64,000 nucleotides of DNA from Roseiarcus sp963798015. GTDB lineage: Bacteria > Pseudomonadota > Alphaproteobacteria > Rhizobiales > Beijerinckiaceae. Made by a program: the position numbers and the translations under genes. Below the pieces are notes generated by a model. It was given only the letters and a program-made list of their open reading frames with translations, ran no database searches and was not told the origin of the DNA. The DNA is taken from assembly GCA_963798015.1 (NCBI GenBank), contig CAWCSA010000003.1, positions 310,001 to 374,000 of the forward strand, given 5' to 3'. Below, piece by piece: positions 45,510 through 54,293 of this stretch; positions within the stretch are counted from its first letter, which is position 1, and every line of letters starts with the position of its first letter.

Positions 45510-45842
45510 ATGGGGTATGGGAAGTCGCTGAAGGCGACGATCATTTCGGCCACGGCGATCTTGAGCGCCTGCACGGCCGCTCATGCGCAGGAAATCAAGT
45601 TCTGGACCCTCTCGTTTGATAGCCCAGACGTGGCCAAGACCTTCCAAACCATCATCGAGGATTTCGAGGCCGCAAATCCGGGCGCGACGGTCAAGCTTGA
45701 GTATCTCGGGACCGACGAACACAAGTCCGCGCTGCGCGTTGTGGGAGCGGCGGACCAGGCTCCTGACGTTCGTGTGGGGAGTCTCGGGCTCGGTGGGGAA
45801 TTCGTCAAGTCCGGCCTCGCTCTGCCGATGGACAAATACTAA
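45510..45842 (+). pseudogene. Truncated MalE-type sugar-binding protein
   Basis: 110 codons encode a signal peptide (ATAILSACTAAHAQ) and the first part of a family-1 sugar-binding protein: EIKFWTLSFDSPDVAKTFQT, IIEDFEAANPGATVKLEYLG and APDVRVGSLGLGGEFVKSGL, ending in PMDKY and a stop. Intact relatives are about 400-440 residues long. Downstream, up to 46021, only fragments remain (HHKWDG, then FGKTAM) interrupted by stops, and the two permease genes expected next are missing. A deletion has removed most of this transporter, leaving its ATPase. Confidence 0.8.
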
Positions 45843-46021
45843 ACCCACCACAAATGGGATGGTTCGCTCTCGTTGAAAGTGTAGTGCTTCGGGAAAACCG
45901 CCATGTGCGACCCGCAGCCGCTTGCTTCGTTCGCGGTCGAGGCGCCATCGAAACCCGGCCAAGCCAATCGCATCCGACCTCCGCGCAATAGCGCGGTCTG
46001 AACCAGACGAAAGGATTATCC

Positions 46022-47095
46022 GTGTCGTCCGTCCAAATCCGCGACGTGCGAAAGGCCTTCGGCCCGACGAAGGTGATTCAGGGCGTCTCAGTCAACATCG
46101 CCGACGGCGAGTTTGTGGTCCTCGTCGGCCCCTCCGGCTGCGGCAAGTCGACGCTGCTTCGGATGGTCGCGGGGCTTGAGTCGATCACCGCGGGTGAGAT
46201 CGCGATCGACGGCCGCGTCGTCAATAAGCTTGAGCCTAAGGAACGCGATATCGCGATGGTGTTCCAGAACTATGCGCTTTACCCGCAGATGACCGTGGCT
46301 CAGAATCTCGGCTTCGCGCTGGAGCTTGCGCGCCTCGACAAGCAGACGATTCAGACCAAGGTCGCGGCAGCGGCCGCATCACTGGGCCTTGAACCGTTGC
46401 TCGGACGCTACCCGCGCCAGCTTTCTGGCGGCCAGCGGCAGCGGGTCGCGATGGGGCGGGCGATTGTCCGCGATCCTAAGGTCTTCCTGTTCGACGAACC
46501 TTTGTCCAACCTCGACGCCAAGCTGCGCGTCCAAGTGCGCGGCGAGATCAAGGAGCTGCAGCACCGGCTCAAAACAACGACGATCTATGTCACCCACGAC
46601 CAGGTCGAGGCGATGACCATGGGCGACAAGATCGTGGTGATGAACGGGGGCCGCGTCGAGCAGGTCGGGCCGCCGCTCGAGCTTTACGATCGACCCGCCA
46701 ACACGTTCGTCGCGACGTTCCTCGGTTCGCCCGCCATGAATCTCTTGCAAGGACGGGTCGAATGCGAGGATTTCTGTCGGCTCGCCTTGCCGGACGGCTT
46801 GACCGCGACAATTGGCGAGGGCGGACGCGCCTTCGCGGGGCGTGACGTCATCTTCGGGATTCGCCCCGAGCACGTGCGAGTCGATCAGGCTCGAGGGCTG
46901 CCTTGCATCGTCTCTCTCGTCGAGCCGACGGGTTCGGAGACGCATGTCGTCGGCCACGCCGGTCAGACCGAGATTATCGCCGTTCTTCGCGAGCGGGTCG
47001 AGATCCGAGAGGGCGAAACCATAAAGCTGTCGCTAGATGCACGACAGGCCCATTTTTTTGAAACGAGCTCCGGCAACAGTCTTTCGCTCGCTTAA
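46022..47095 (+). CDS. MalK/UgpC-type sugar ABC transporter ATP-binding protein
   Basis: A 357-residue ATPase with Walker A GPSGCGKSTLLRM, signature LSGGQRQRVAMGRA, Walker B VFLFDEPLSNLDAKLR, switch His in TTIYVTHDQVEAM and a C-terminal TOBE domain (FGIRPEHVRVDQ). It starts at GTG. Proteins of this type serve carbohydrate-uptake-1 transporters with a MalE-type binding protein and two permeases. Here only a truncated binding protein precedes it and no permeases are present. It is an orphan, unless it serves another transporter, since MalK-type ATPases can be shared. Confidence 0.92.
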   Translation: MSSVQIRDVRKAFGPTKVIQGVSVNIADGEFVVLVGPSGCGKSTLLRMVAGLESITAGEIAIDGRVVNKLEPKERDIAMVFQNYALYPQMTVAQNLGFALELARLDKQTIQTKVAAAAASLGLEPLLGRYPRQLSGGQRQRVAMGRAIVRDPKVFLFDEPLSNLDAKLRVQVRGEIKELQHRLKTTTIYVTHDQVEAMTMGDKIVVMNGGRVEQVGPPLELYDRPANTFVATFLGSPAMNLLQGRVECEDFCRLALPDGLTATIGEGGRAFAGRDVIFGIRPEHVRVDQARGLPCIVSLVEPTGSETHVVGHAGQTEIIAVLRERVEIREGETIKLSLDARQAHFFETSSGNSLSLA

Positions 47096-47119
47096 TCGCG
47101 TCTTTCGTTGGAGAGAGTT

Positions 47120-47995
47120 TTGGCCCTTTCGCCGATCACATACGAAGAGACAGCGGGCCTGCGGCCTGCGGTTGCGGACACGATGGATGCGGCCGAGCGC
47201 TCGCGGCGCCTCAAGGAGCAATCTGCCGACATCCGCCGGAGCGTGGTTGAGATGATCGGCCGTGCCCGGCTCGGTCACATTGGCGGCGATTTCTCGGTCG
47301 CCGACATCCTGACAACGCTGGTCTTCGCCGTGCTGAAGCTCGACCCTGCACAGCCTGAGGCGCCCTTGCGCGACCGTTTCATTCTCAGCAAAGGCCATTG
47401 CGCCGCGGCGCTCTATTCGACGCTGGCGATGCGCGGGTTCTTTCCGACCGGCTTGCTGAAAACCTTCGTCCAGCCCCTGTCAATTCTGAATGGCCATCCG
47501 AACCGAAAAGTTCCTGGGGTCGAGGCGAATACGGGGCCGCTCGGCCATGGCCTGCCGATCGGGGTTGGCGCGGCCATCGCCGCGAAGCTCGCAAAAGCGT
47601 CTTGGCGTGTCTTCGTGGTGCTCGGCGATGGCGAATTACAGGAGGGCTCGAACTGGGAGGCGGCGATGTGCGCCGGGCATCGCCGGCTCGACAATCTCAC
47701 GGCGATCGTCGACCGCAACCGCCTGCAGCAGGGAGCCCGCACCGAGGACACCAACCAGCTCGAGCCGCTCGCTGACCGTTGGCGCGCCTTCGGATGGGAG
47801 GTCATTGTCTGCGACGGTCATGATCACGCTGCGCTCTATGACGTGTTCGTCTCGCCGCGCGAGGGCCGTCCGCGCTGCATCATCGCCAACACGATCAAGG
47901 GCAAGGGCGTGTCGTTCATCGAGGACCGCGTTGAATGGCATCACAAGGTGCCGTCGCCAGAGCAGGTTGAGCTCGCGCTGAAGGAGCTCGCGTGA
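47120..47995 (+). CDS. Transketolase N-terminal subunit (candidate apulose-4-phosphate transketolase A)
   Basis: A 291-residue half-transketolase that binds thiamine diphosphate. Features are IRRSVVEMIGRARLGHIGGD, LSKGHCAAALYSTLAMRGF, ANTGPLGHGLPIGVGAAIAA and the TPP/Mg2+ motif VLGDGELQEGSNWEAAMCAG with VDRN. The TTG start follows GGAGAGAG by a short gap; an in-frame ATG at 47183 is a serious alternative. The C-terminal subunit follows in a TGATG overlap. Split transketolases in sugar operons usually act on a dedicated ketose phosphate. Beside an isomerase and an FGGY kinase, the apulose-4-phosphate enzyme (AptAB) is the closest described parallel, which is inference. Confidence 0.88.
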   Translation: MALSPITYEETAGLRPAVADTMDAAERSRRLKEQSADIRRSVVEMIGRARLGHIGGDFSVADILTTLVFAVLKLDPAQPEAPLRDRFILSKGHCAAALYSTLAMRGFFPTGLLKTFVQPLSILNGHPNRKVPGVEANTGPLGHGLPIGVGAAIAAKLAKASWRVFVVLGDGELQEGSNWEAAMCAGHRRLDNLTAIVDRNRLQQGARTEDTNQLEPLADRWRAFGWEVIVCDGHDHAALYDVFVSPREGRPRCIIANTIKGKGVSFIEDRVEWHHKVPSPEQVELALKELA

Positions 47996-48954
47996 TGGAC
48001 GCTCGGGTCAGCAAGCCGGCGTCGACCTTCGATTGTCGCGTTGCCTTCGCCGAAACTTTGATCGAGCTTGCGCAGGTCGATGAGCGGATCGTCGCTGTCT
48101 GCAATGACAGCGTCGGCTCGAGCAATCTCGGAGGTTTTCAAAAGCTTTTTCCCGACCGGCTCATCAATGTGGGCATCGCCGAGCAGAACATGGTTGGGGT
48201 AAGCGCGGGGTTGGCGAACGGGGGCTTCATTCCTTTTGTTTGCGGCGCGGGTCCCTTCCTGACCGGACGGGCCCTCGAACAGATCAAGGTCGACGTCGCG
48301 TATAATGCATTCCCGGTCGTGCTCTGCGGGATGAGCCCGGGCATGGCTTACGGCGAGCTCGGCCCAACGCATCACTCGATCGAGGATCTGAGCTGGCTTC
48401 GCGCGATCGACGGGCTCGCCATCGTCGTGCCGGCGGACCCAGCGCAGACGAGCGCCGCCGTGCGTTGGGCGGCGAAATCTGGAACGCCGTGCTACCTGCG
48501 CATCGGGCGCACGAAGGTACCCGAGGTGACGCCTCGCGGATCGGACGCTTTCGCGTTCGAGCGGGCCGACGTCCTGCGCGAAGGATCGGACGTATCGATT
48601 GTGGCGACCGGAATCATGGTGTCGCGGGCGCTCGCAGCAGCCGAGACGCTCGCCGAACGTGGCCTGCAGGCGCGCGTCATCAACATGTCGACCATAAAGC
48701 CTCTGGACGAGGCCACGATCATCGCTGCGGCGCGCGAGACGGGCGCTATCGTGACCGTTGAGGAGGCGACAATCGAGGGCGGCCTTGGCGCCGCCGTGGC
48801 CGAGACGGTGGTCCGCAACGCCCCCGTCCCGATGCGAATGCTTGGCGTAACCGGATTCGCGCCCACGGGAACAGCGGAGTTCCTGTTCGACCACTTCGGC
48901 CTCAACGCCGACGGCATCGTGGCGGCCGCGCTCGAACTTAAACCTGCCCGGTAA
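47995..48954 (+). CDS. Transketolase C-terminal subunit (candidate apulose-4-phosphate transketolase B)
   Basis: A 319-residue pyrimidine-binding and C-terminal half of transketolase. It contains FDCRVAFAETLIELAQVDER, the catalytic glutamate in LINVGIAEQNMVGVSAGLA, GPTHHSIEDLSWLRAIDGLA and the C-terminal VTVEEATIEGGLGAAVAE. The ATG overlaps the last base of the preceding stop (TGATG), so both halves are made together and form one active site. The gene is followed after one base by the FGGY kinase. Confidence 0.9.
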   Translation: MDARVSKPASTFDCRVAFAETLIELAQVDERIVAVCNDSVGSSNLGGFQKLFPDRLINVGIAEQNMVGVSAGLANGGFIPFVCGAGPFLTGRALEQIKVDVAYNAFPVVLCGMSPGMAYGELGPTHHSIEDLSWLRAIDGLAIVVPADPAQTSAAVRWAAKSGTPCYLRIGRTKVPEVTPRGSDAFAFERADVLREGSDVSIVATGIMVSRALAAAETLAERGLQARVINMSTIKPLDEATIIAAARETGAIVTVEEATIEGGLGAAVAETVVRNAPVPMRMLGVTGFAPTGTAEFLFDHFGLNADGIVAAALELKPAR

Positions 48955-48955
48955 G

Positions 48956-50455
48956 ATGGCCGGTCCGCTTCTGCTGGCAATCGATCAGGGTACGAGTTCA
49001 ACCAAAGCCCTGGTTGTCGACGGCCGCGGCGAAATGGTCGCGCGCGCCCAGGCTCCGGTGTCCCTGGCAACCCCGAAACCGGGTTGGGTAGAACAGGACG
49101 CCGAAGAGATTTGGGCGAGCGTAAGACGCGCAGTCAGCGAAGCGCTCGATGCGCATATTGCCAAGCGCGTGGTGTCGGTTGGCCTGAGCACGCAGCGCGA
49201 ATCCTGCGTTGTCTGGGATCGCCGCAGCGGCGAGGCGCTGACGCCGGTGTTGTCCTGGCAGGACCAGCGGACGGAAGCGATCTGCGCCTCGTTGCGCAAA
49301 GCCGGTCACGGGCCGCTTGTCCGCGGCAAGAGTGGTCTGCCGCTCGACCCCATGTTTTCCGCGGCAAAGGCGCGCTGGCTTTTGGACGAGTTGCCGCGCG
49401 GGCAGGCGCGGGCGAAAGCGGGCGAAGTCTGCATCGGCACCATTGATGCGTTTCTGCTGTCGCGCTTTGGCGGCGAAGCCATTGTCGAAGCCGGCAACGC
49501 CTCGCGTACGCAGCTCTTTGACGTCGTTCGGGCGGCCTGGGACGAGGAGTTGCTCGCGATCTTCGACGTGCCCGTTGCGGCTTTGCCGCGCGTTGTCGCT
49601 TCGGTCGGCCCGTTTCCGAAGGCGCGCGGCCTTGCCCCTTTGCCCGATGGCGCGCCCATCGGCGCTGTGCTCGCCGACTCGCATTCCGCCCTGTTCGCGC
49701 ACGGCGCCTTTGCTCCGGGTCCAGTGAAGGCGACGCATGGGACAGGTTCGTCGCTGATGGGGCTTGTCGACCCGGCCGCCGTGCACGACGGCAACGCCGG
49801 CGCGCCTGGAATTTGCCTGACGCTGGCATGGCAACTCGATTCTCCGACACTGGCGTATGAGGGCAACATCCGCAGTGCCGGGTCGACGCTCGTCTGGGCT
49901 GCAGAGCTGCTCGGGATCACAACGAAGGAACTCGCCGATCTCGCGGCAGACGCCCCGGACTCGCGGGGTGTCTATCTCGTTCCCGCATTCGGCGGCTTGG
50001 CTGCGCCATGGTGGGACCCGAACGCCGCGGCGACGGCGACTGGGTTTTCCTTCGGCGTTACACGCGCGCCGTTCGCATGCGCTGCGATCGACTCGATCGC
50101 CCACCAGATCGCCGATGTCGTCGACGCTTTTCGCGCCAGCGGCGCGCCGGTCGAGCGGCTGCTTGTCGACGGCGGGCCCACGCGCAACGACCAGCTCATG
50201 CAGTTCGAGGCCGACATGGTTGGCGTACCGGTCCAGCGGACATCGGTCGCGGAGCTATCGGCAATGGGCGTCGCGCATCTCGCAGGCTTGAATGCAGGCG
50301 TATTCACGCTTGAGAGCCTTGGTCAGATTGACCGCGGCAGCGAGTCCTTCATACCCGGCGCCGCGTCAGCGGCGATGCGCGCCAAGGAGAGGCGAGGCTG
50401 GGGACAGGCCGTCGCTCGCGCACGCGGCGAAGGCGTGGGTCCGCTCGATGGATGA
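48956..50455 (+). CDS. FGGY family carbohydrate kinase (candidate ketopentose kinase)
   Basis: A 499-residue actin-fold kinase. It has the phosphate-1 loop LAIDQGTSSTKALVVD, GLSTQRESCVVWDRRSGEAL with the sugar-binding TPVLSWQDQRT, a GTIDAFLLSRFGG linker, THGTGSSLMGLVD and the adenosine motif LLVDGGPTRNDQLMQF. The overall pattern is glycerol kinase-like within FGGY. Its coupling to the split transketolase and the nearby isomerase suggests it phosphorylates the ketose made by that isomerase; in the described D-apiose route the equivalent enzyme is apulose kinase. The substrate assignment is inference. Confidence 0.88.
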   Translation: MAGPLLLAIDQGTSSTKALVVDGRGEMVARAQAPVSLATPKPGWVEQDAEEIWASVRRAVSEALDAHIAKRVVSVGLSTQRESCVVWDRRSGEALTPVLSWQDQRTEAICASLRKAGHGPLVRGKSGLPLDPMFSAAKARWLLDELPRGQARAKAGEVCIGTIDAFLLSRFGGEAIVEAGNASRTQLFDVVRAAWDEELLAIFDVPVAALPRVVASVGPFPKARGLAPLPDGAPIGAVLADSHSALFAHGAFAPGPVKATHGTGSSLMGLVDPAAVHDGNAGAPGICLTLAWQLDSPTLAYEGNIRSAGSTLVWAAELLGITTKELADLAADAPDSRGVYLVPAFGGLAAPWWDPNAAATATGFSFGVTRAPFACAAIDSIAHQIADVVDAFRASGAPVERLLVDGGPTRNDQLMQFEADMVGVPVQRTSVAELSAMGVAHLAGLNAGVFTLESLGQIDRGSESFIPGAASAAMRAKERRGWGQAVARARGEGVGPLDG

Positions 50456-50757
50456 TACGGGTCGGTCGCTGCATCGCTCGTCTTCCCGAGGGTAGCGAAG
50501 CGCCCGATCGATGGCCCGGAGGCCCAACCAGAAAAATCAGCAATTTCTTGCCAAGCCGCCTGGGATGTTGTATTGTTTTTCAGAAGAAAGATTAGCGCGC
50601 TCGGCCATTCACAACGAGACGCGCGGCGCTGGCGGGCAGCGAATGACTCGCTAATCGCGCTGCAAGCCACTGAAATCGCTCAAAACGGACTCGTTAGTCC
50701 GCCGGCGCGCGGTCGCTAAACCGAGTCGGCGCGGGCCAAACGGGGTATGATTTCGCG
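50456..50757. other. 300-bp convergent intergenic region
   Basis: Nothing gene-like is seen between the converging kinase and permease. No strong terminator hairpin with a T-run was recognised. Confidence 0.5.
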
Positions 50758-51747
50758 TCAGCGCGCAACGCTGGCTTTCTGAGGAACATGCCGTCGAATT
50801 GCGTCGCGTCCCGCCAAGGCGAGTACGAGGATAACGACGATTCCTTGCACCATATCCTGCGAGCCGGGTGGCAGTTGCATGATTTGCATCAACGTCACCA
50901 ACAGGATCAGCAGCACGCTGGCGAAGAACACACCGATTGCCGAGGCCGAGCCGCCAAAAACGAGCGTGCCGCCGATCACCACCGCCGCGACCGATTGCAG
51001 GAGGTACGGTTGGCCCATCTCAAGAAACGCGCCACCTACATAAGCGCCAAGGACCAATCCCATCAGCGAGGCGAGGACGCTGGAGATCACGAAGGCGGTC
51101 GCGACGACGCGGTCCACCGGAATTCCGGCGAGGCGCGCCGCAACGCGGTTCTGCCCGACCGCGCTTAAAGTGCGTCCGTAGACCGTGCGCCGCAGGACGA
51201 ATTCAGTCATCGCGATCAGCCCGATGCAGACAAGGAGCATGATCGGCGCCCCGAGAAGCCGGCCGGCGGCGACGGCTCTGAGGGTGGGGCTGACGGCGAA
51301 CCCGTGGATCGAACGGTTGCAGAGCAGCGTGGCGGTCGCAAGCACATAGCCCGTGGCCAGGGTTGCAATGATGGCCGGCACCCTGAGGCGCACCACCAGC
51401 GCGGCGTTGACGCAACCGACGACGAGGCCGAGGCCGCACGCGGCCAGAATGCCCCAGAGGAGGTTTGCATCCCGTCCGCCGATCGTCAGCAAGGCGACAT
51501 AGGCGCTGAGCGTGACGACAGAGGCGATCGATAGATCGATGTTGGCCCGTCCGGTGGTCACGACAAACATCTGCCCGACGCCGACGATCGACAGGTACGA
51601 CGCGGAGAGGACGATCCCCGACAGGCTCGCCACGCTGAACCGGTCGGTCACAATCGAAAGCGCGCCCCAAAAGATCAGCACCGCCAGCGCGGACCAGATC
51701 CAGCGGTGCGACTGGGAGAGCTCGAGGAACTTGTGCAACGGGATCAT
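50758..51747 (-). CDS. Sugar ABC transporter permease, RbsC type (second system)
   Basis: A 329-residue permease with about nine helices. It shows FVVTTGRANIDLSIASVVTL, RVPAIIATLATGYVLATATL and VGQNRVAARLAGIPVDRVVA, followed by a QSVAAVVIGGTLVFGGSAS segment, the RbsC pattern with the usual I-D-L-S signature. It overlaps the upstream fusion gene by four bases (ATGA) and is last in a three-gene leftward operon: binding protein, ATPase-permease fusion, permease. Confidence 0.92.
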   Translation of the reverse strand: MIPLHKFLELSQSHRWIWSALAVLIFWGALSIVTDRFSVASLSGIVLSASYLSIVGVGQMFVVTTGRANIDLSIASVVTLSAYVALLTIGGRDANLLWGILAACGLGLVVGCVNAALVVRLRVPAIIATLATGYVLATATLLCNRSIHGFAVSPTLRAVAAGRLLGAPIMLLVCIGLIAMTEFVLRRTVYGRTLSAVGQNRVAARLAGIPVDRVVATAFVISSVLASLMGLVLGAYVGGAFLEMGQPYLLQSVAAVVIGGTLVFGGSASAIGVFFASVLLILLVTLMQIMQLPPGSQDMVQGIVVILVLALAGRDAIRRHVPQKASVAR

Positions 51748-54221
51748 TCCTCGTCGCTCCGGTCCGCGAGATAACGCACCGCGAGCAACCCTATCAACAC
51801 GGCTCCCTGAGCGGCGGCGTTGAAATCACTGCTGACGCCGAGAGCGCCGAGAAGCGCGCCGATCAGGGCAAGCGTCACCGCGCCGAACACCGCGCCTATG
51901 GGCGCAACAATTCCGCCGGTGAGCGCGCACCCTCCCATCACCACCGCAGCAACGCTGAGCAACGTGTAAGAATTGCCGGAGTTGATGTCGCTCGACGCGT
52001 TGATCGCCGTCAGCGAAAATCCGGCCGCGGCGGAAAACAATCCGGCGACAAGATAGCGCACGATTCCGTACCGAATTGGCGGCCAGCCTGACGCGATCAT
52101 TGCGGCGGGATTGGCGCCAAAGCCGCGCAGCACGACCCCGAGGGGCGCCCAGTCGAGGAGCGCGCCGACCGCGGCAACGGCGCCGATCAAGAGTATGGAG
52201 GTCGGCACATAGGAGCCGATCGACCAGTTCGTCAGCGCGCTCAGCCAGTCGGGGCTCGCACCCCCAGGGGTAGGCTGAATCGAATAGCCGATCCCAGCCC
52301 AGATGAACGACGCGCCGAGCGTCACGACGATCGCTGGGATCTTGCGGCTCTGAATGACGGCGCCGAGCATCGCATAGGCGGCGAGAACGGCGGCGATCGC
52401 CAGCATCCCCAAAGCCGGCCGATCGTAAAGCAGGGTCGCGCTCAGGACGCTGACGAGTCCGGCGAATGCTCCGACGCCGAGATCGATCTCCGCGCCGCCG
52501 ACAACGAACATTTGCGCTTCGGTCACCAGAACAAGCGAAAGCGCCGGCATGAGCAGGAGGTCGAGGCCAAAAACAGAGGCCACCGCCGGGTTGGCGGCGA
52601 TCATCACCGCCAGAACCAGAGCGAGACCGAGAAGAGGCGCCGCGTCGACAAGCCTGTCCATCAGCCGAAGTCTCTTTTGAGCGCTCCTCTCGTTTCGATC
52701 GGGCTCGGTCGCGGCGAGGTGCGAGAAGGAGGCTGCGACGATCGCCTCCTCGGTGAGACCCGAGCCGCTCAGCTCGCGCACGATTTGGCCGTTGGCAAAG
52801 ACGAGCACCCGATCGCAGGCCAACAGCTCCGCATCTTCCGTCGTGTGCCAGATCAAGGTGCGGCCTTCGCGGGCGAGCTCGCTGCACAGGCGGTAAAAAT
52901 CCTGCTTCGTGGCGATGTCGACGCCTCGGGTCGGATCGTCGAGGAGCACGATCGGGGTCATCGCCGCCACGGCGCGCGACACCAACGCCTTCTGCTGATT
53001 GCCGCCGCTGAGCTCGCCGATGCGCGAATTGAAACGAGTGAGGTCGAGCCGAATTCGCTCGGCGGCCGGCGCGGCCGCCAGGCGTTCGGCTCGATCCGAA
53101 ACGAGCCCGAGCGCAGGGCGGGGACCGACGCGACCGATCGAAATGTTGGCGAGCACGCTCCACAGCGGGAAGACCCCCTCCTTCTGCCGATCGCCGGACA
53201 CGAAGCTGGTAGGCGCCGCGCGGGTCACGGCGCCTGTCGACGCGCGTCCCGCGTCGTGGATGGCGCGCAGGAGAGCCTTTTGCCCATGCCCCTCGAGGCC
53301 CGCGAGGCCGACAATCTCCCCTTGGCGCAGACTGAGAGGCGCGCTGCCGCCGACAAAGTCGCCGCCGACACGCACCATTTCAGCCTCAGCGCGCGCCTCG
53401 CGCTCGATTCTGTGGTGGATCACCGAGGCGTCGCCTCCCATCAACTCGACGAGCCTCCCGACTGAAGCTCCCTGCGCCTCGCCCTGCCACGCGACACGGC
53501 CGTTGCGAAGCACGAGGACGCGCGAGGCAACGTCCGTGATCTCGTGCAGCTTGTGGCTGATGAAGATGAAAGCGAGGCCCGCGCGGGCACGTTCGCGGAC
53601 GTAGTGGCGCAATTGCCCGGATCGTTCGAGATCCAGCGACGACGTGGGCTCGTCGAGCACGATCAGGCGCACGCCCGGGGTCGCGGCAGCGCGCGCGATT
53701 TCAACCATCTGTCGTTCGCCGATCGACAGCCGATCGATGCGCGCATTGACGTCGATCGTGTTTCCCGGGAAGACGGCGTCCAGTGCGGCTTGGGCCGTGT
53801 TGCGGTAGACATTACGCCAGCCGGGTTTCGCGCTTGCGCGCTGCAAGTCTTCGACAAAGAAGTTTTCCGCAACCGTCAACGTCGCGCATAGCGATAGTTC
53901 TTGGTGCACCATTCGGACGCCACGCCGCTGCGCCGCGCCAGGGTCATAATTCGTGAAGGAATCCTCGACGCCGTCAAACGAGAGCCGCCCCAGCGTCGGC
54001 GCGGTGATCCCGCACAAGATTCGCATAAGCGTCGACTTGCCAGCCCCGTTGCCGCCGACGAGGCCGACCACGTCGGAGGCAGCGATCGCAAAGTCGATCT
54101 CCGCCGCGGCCAGCGTCGGTCCAAACGCCTTGGTGATCCCCTTCAGTTCGACCAGATAGGTCCGCGTCCCGACTTCGTTCGCTCCAATAGGCGCCGGGGC
54201 GAGCGCGCTGCGATCTGACAA
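51744..54221 (-). CDS. Fused sugar ABC transporter ATPase-permease (RbsA-RbsC)
   Basis: 825 residues in one uninterrupted frame. Residues about 1-510 are a full RbsA-type tandem ATPase: Walker A GGNGAGKSTLMR, signature LSIGERQMVEIARA, Walker B LIVLDEPTSSLDL, then a degenerate second P-loop (GLEGHGQKALLR) with intact LSGGNQQKALVSRA. Residues about 520-825 are an RbsC-type permease with GGAEIDLGVGAFAGLVSVLS, KIPAIVVTLGASFIWAG and SVAAVVMGGCALTGGIV. These parts are normally separate proteins. With the second permease downstream, the transporter would be a heterodimeric channel with one half tethered to the ATPase. No frameshift is needed. Confidence 0.9.
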   Translation of the reverse strand: MSDRSALAPAPIGANEVGTRTYLVELKGITKAFGPTLAAAEIDFAIAASDVVGLVGGNGAGKSTLMRILCGITAPTLGRLSFDGVEDSFTNYDPGAAQRRGVRMVHQELSLCATLTVAENFFVEDLQRASAKPGWRNVYRNTAQAALDAVFPGNTIDVNARIDRLSIGERQMVEIARAAATPGVRLIVLDEPTSSLDLERSGQLRHYVRERARAGLAFIFISHKLHEITDVASRVLVLRNGRVAWQGEAQGASVGRLVELMGGDASVIHHRIEREARAEAEMVRVGGDFVGGSAPLSLRQGEIVGLAGLEGHGQKALLRAIHDAGRASTGAVTRAAPTSFVSGDRQKEGVFPLWSVLANISIGRVGPRPALGLVSDRAERLAAAPAAERIRLDLTRFNSRIGELSGGNQQKALVSRAVAAMTPIVLLDDPTRGVDIATKQDFYRLCSELAREGRTLIWHTTEDAELLACDRVLVFANGQIVRELSGSGLTEEAIVAASFSHLAATEPDRNERSAQKRLRLMDRLVDAAPLLGLALVLAVMIAANPAVASVFGLDLLLMPALSLVLVTEAQMFVVGGAEIDLGVGAFAGLVSVLSATLLYDRPALGMLAIAAVLAAYAMLGAVIQSRKIPAIVVTLGASFIWAGIGYSIQPTPGGASPDWLSALTNWSIGSYVPTSILLIGAVAAVGALLDWAPLGVVLRGFGANPAAMIASGWPPIRYGIVRYLVAGLFSAAAGFSLTAINASSDINSGNSYTLLSVAAVVMGGCALTGGIVAPIGAVFGAVTLALIGALLGALGVSSDFNAAAQGAVLIGLLAVRYLADRSDEE

Positions 54222-54293
54222 GGGTTCCTCCCGCGCGAAGGGCGCCGGGCGCCCACGACCGGCGCCCGGAACCTCTACGCTACAAGACCCGGG

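Noticed and set aside
47120..48954. Housekeeping transketolase
   Set aside because: The enzyme is split into two short subunits inside a sugar operon, unlike the ~650-residue central-metabolism enzyme.
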